The notes below the pieces were generated by a model. It had not been told where the DNA came from and did no database searches. It saw nothing but the letters and a program-made list of their open reading frames with translations. Positions 6,220 through 6,306 of a stretch of DNA of 6,306 bases are shown here, piece by piece. The stretch's first letter is position 1, and the number at the start of each line of letters is the position of its first letter. Made by a program: the position numbers and the translations under genes. Source of the DNA: Candidatus Hydrogenedentota bacterium (GTDB lineage Bacteria; Hydrogenedentota; Hydrogenedentia; Hydrogenedentales; CAITNO01); NCBI GenBank assembly GCA_023145975.1, contig JAGLCZ010000491.1, positions 1-6,306 on the forward strand. Direction: 5' to 3'.

Positions 6220-6276
6220 ATCCGCTATCTGAAAATTGTACAAGATAACAACAGTAAATGTCAAGAATCCGCTATC
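6220..6276 (-). repeat. 10-bp direct repeat flanking the promoter core
   Basis: GATAGCGGAT occurs on the minus strand at 6267-6276, two bases upstream of the -35 box, and at 6220-6229, around the expected transcription start. The copies are 47 bp apart. The placement would suit a regulator binding site, but no regulator is known from the sequence. Confidence 0.5.
6235..6264 (-). promoter_or_regulatory. Sigma70-type promoter for the rpmH cluster
   Basis: The minus strand has TTGACA at 6259-6264 (perfect -35) and TACAAT at 6235-6240 (-10 with one mismatch), separated by 18 bp. Transcription would begin near 6228, giving a leader of about 160 bases before the rpmH GTG. A weaker TATAAG lies nearer rpmH but lacks a good -35. 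No other equally good promoter was seen upstream of the later genes, which fits one operon. Confidence 0.75.
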
Positions 6277-6306
6277 GACCGGAAACTCACGCAACTATTT
6301 TAACAC

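Noticed and set aside
6126..6221. A 31-codon frame in the rpmH leader on the minus strand (begins MGNLSV)
   Set aside because: Its ATG would lie only a few bases after the expected transcription start with no ribosome binding site. It has no run of regulatory codons and overlaps the leader hairpins.
6065..6306. Replication origin next to rpmH
   Set aside because: The gene cluster is often near oriC, but no group of DnaA boxes (TTATCCACA-like), no AT-rich unwinding region and no dnaA gene is visible here.

Overview
The window carries a single run of seven genes, all on the minus strand. Read from right to left they are rpmH, rnpA, yidD, yidC, jag (khpB), mnmE, and the start of an exported protein I do not recognise, which runs off the left edge. 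The first six are the conserved set often found close to the bacterial replication origin. The host is a diderm (Gram-negative type) bacterium, because YidC has the large periplasmic domain between its first and second membrane segments. Base composition is roughly balanced. The long disordered insert in Jag and the basic tail of YidC loosely suggest the PVC group (Verrucomicrobia/Lentisphaerae/Kiritimatiellota-like), but that is only a guess without database comparison.

Right end (6065-6306): a 242-base upstream region. It holds a strong sigma70-type promoter (-35 TTGACA, -10 TACAAT, 18-bp spacer) and a leader of about 160 bases with two small inverted repeats, a near-duplicated 16-18 base motif, and a strong Shine-Dalgarno site. 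A 10-bp direct repeat lies just upstream of the -35 box and again around the likely transcription start. No dnaA gene and no convincing DnaA-box cluster is visible.

Middle (2030-6064): rpmH starts at GTG and its stop overlaps the rnpA start as ATGA. rnpA overlaps yidD by 11 bases. yidC follows after 52 bases and starts at TTG. jag follows after 74 bases. The stop of jag and the start of mnmE share one base (TGATG). I see no intrinsic terminator between these genes, so they probably form one transcript. Together they encode a ribosomal protein, the RNase P protein, two membrane-protein insertion factors, an RNA-binding KH/R3H protein and a tRNA-modifying GTPase.

Left end (1-635): mnmE ends at 636. 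After 74 bases with only a weak hairpin, a signal-peptide-bearing protein begins at 561 and stays open to the window edge. The usual later members of the cluster (mnmG, rsmG, parA, parB) are not seen here.

Most of this window is ordinary housekeeping content. I found no mobile element, CRISPR array, tRNA, rRNA or obviously new defence-type system. The points worth a second look are the rpmH promoter/leader architecture, the very polar 110-residue linker in Jag, and the unknown secreted protein downstream of mnmE.
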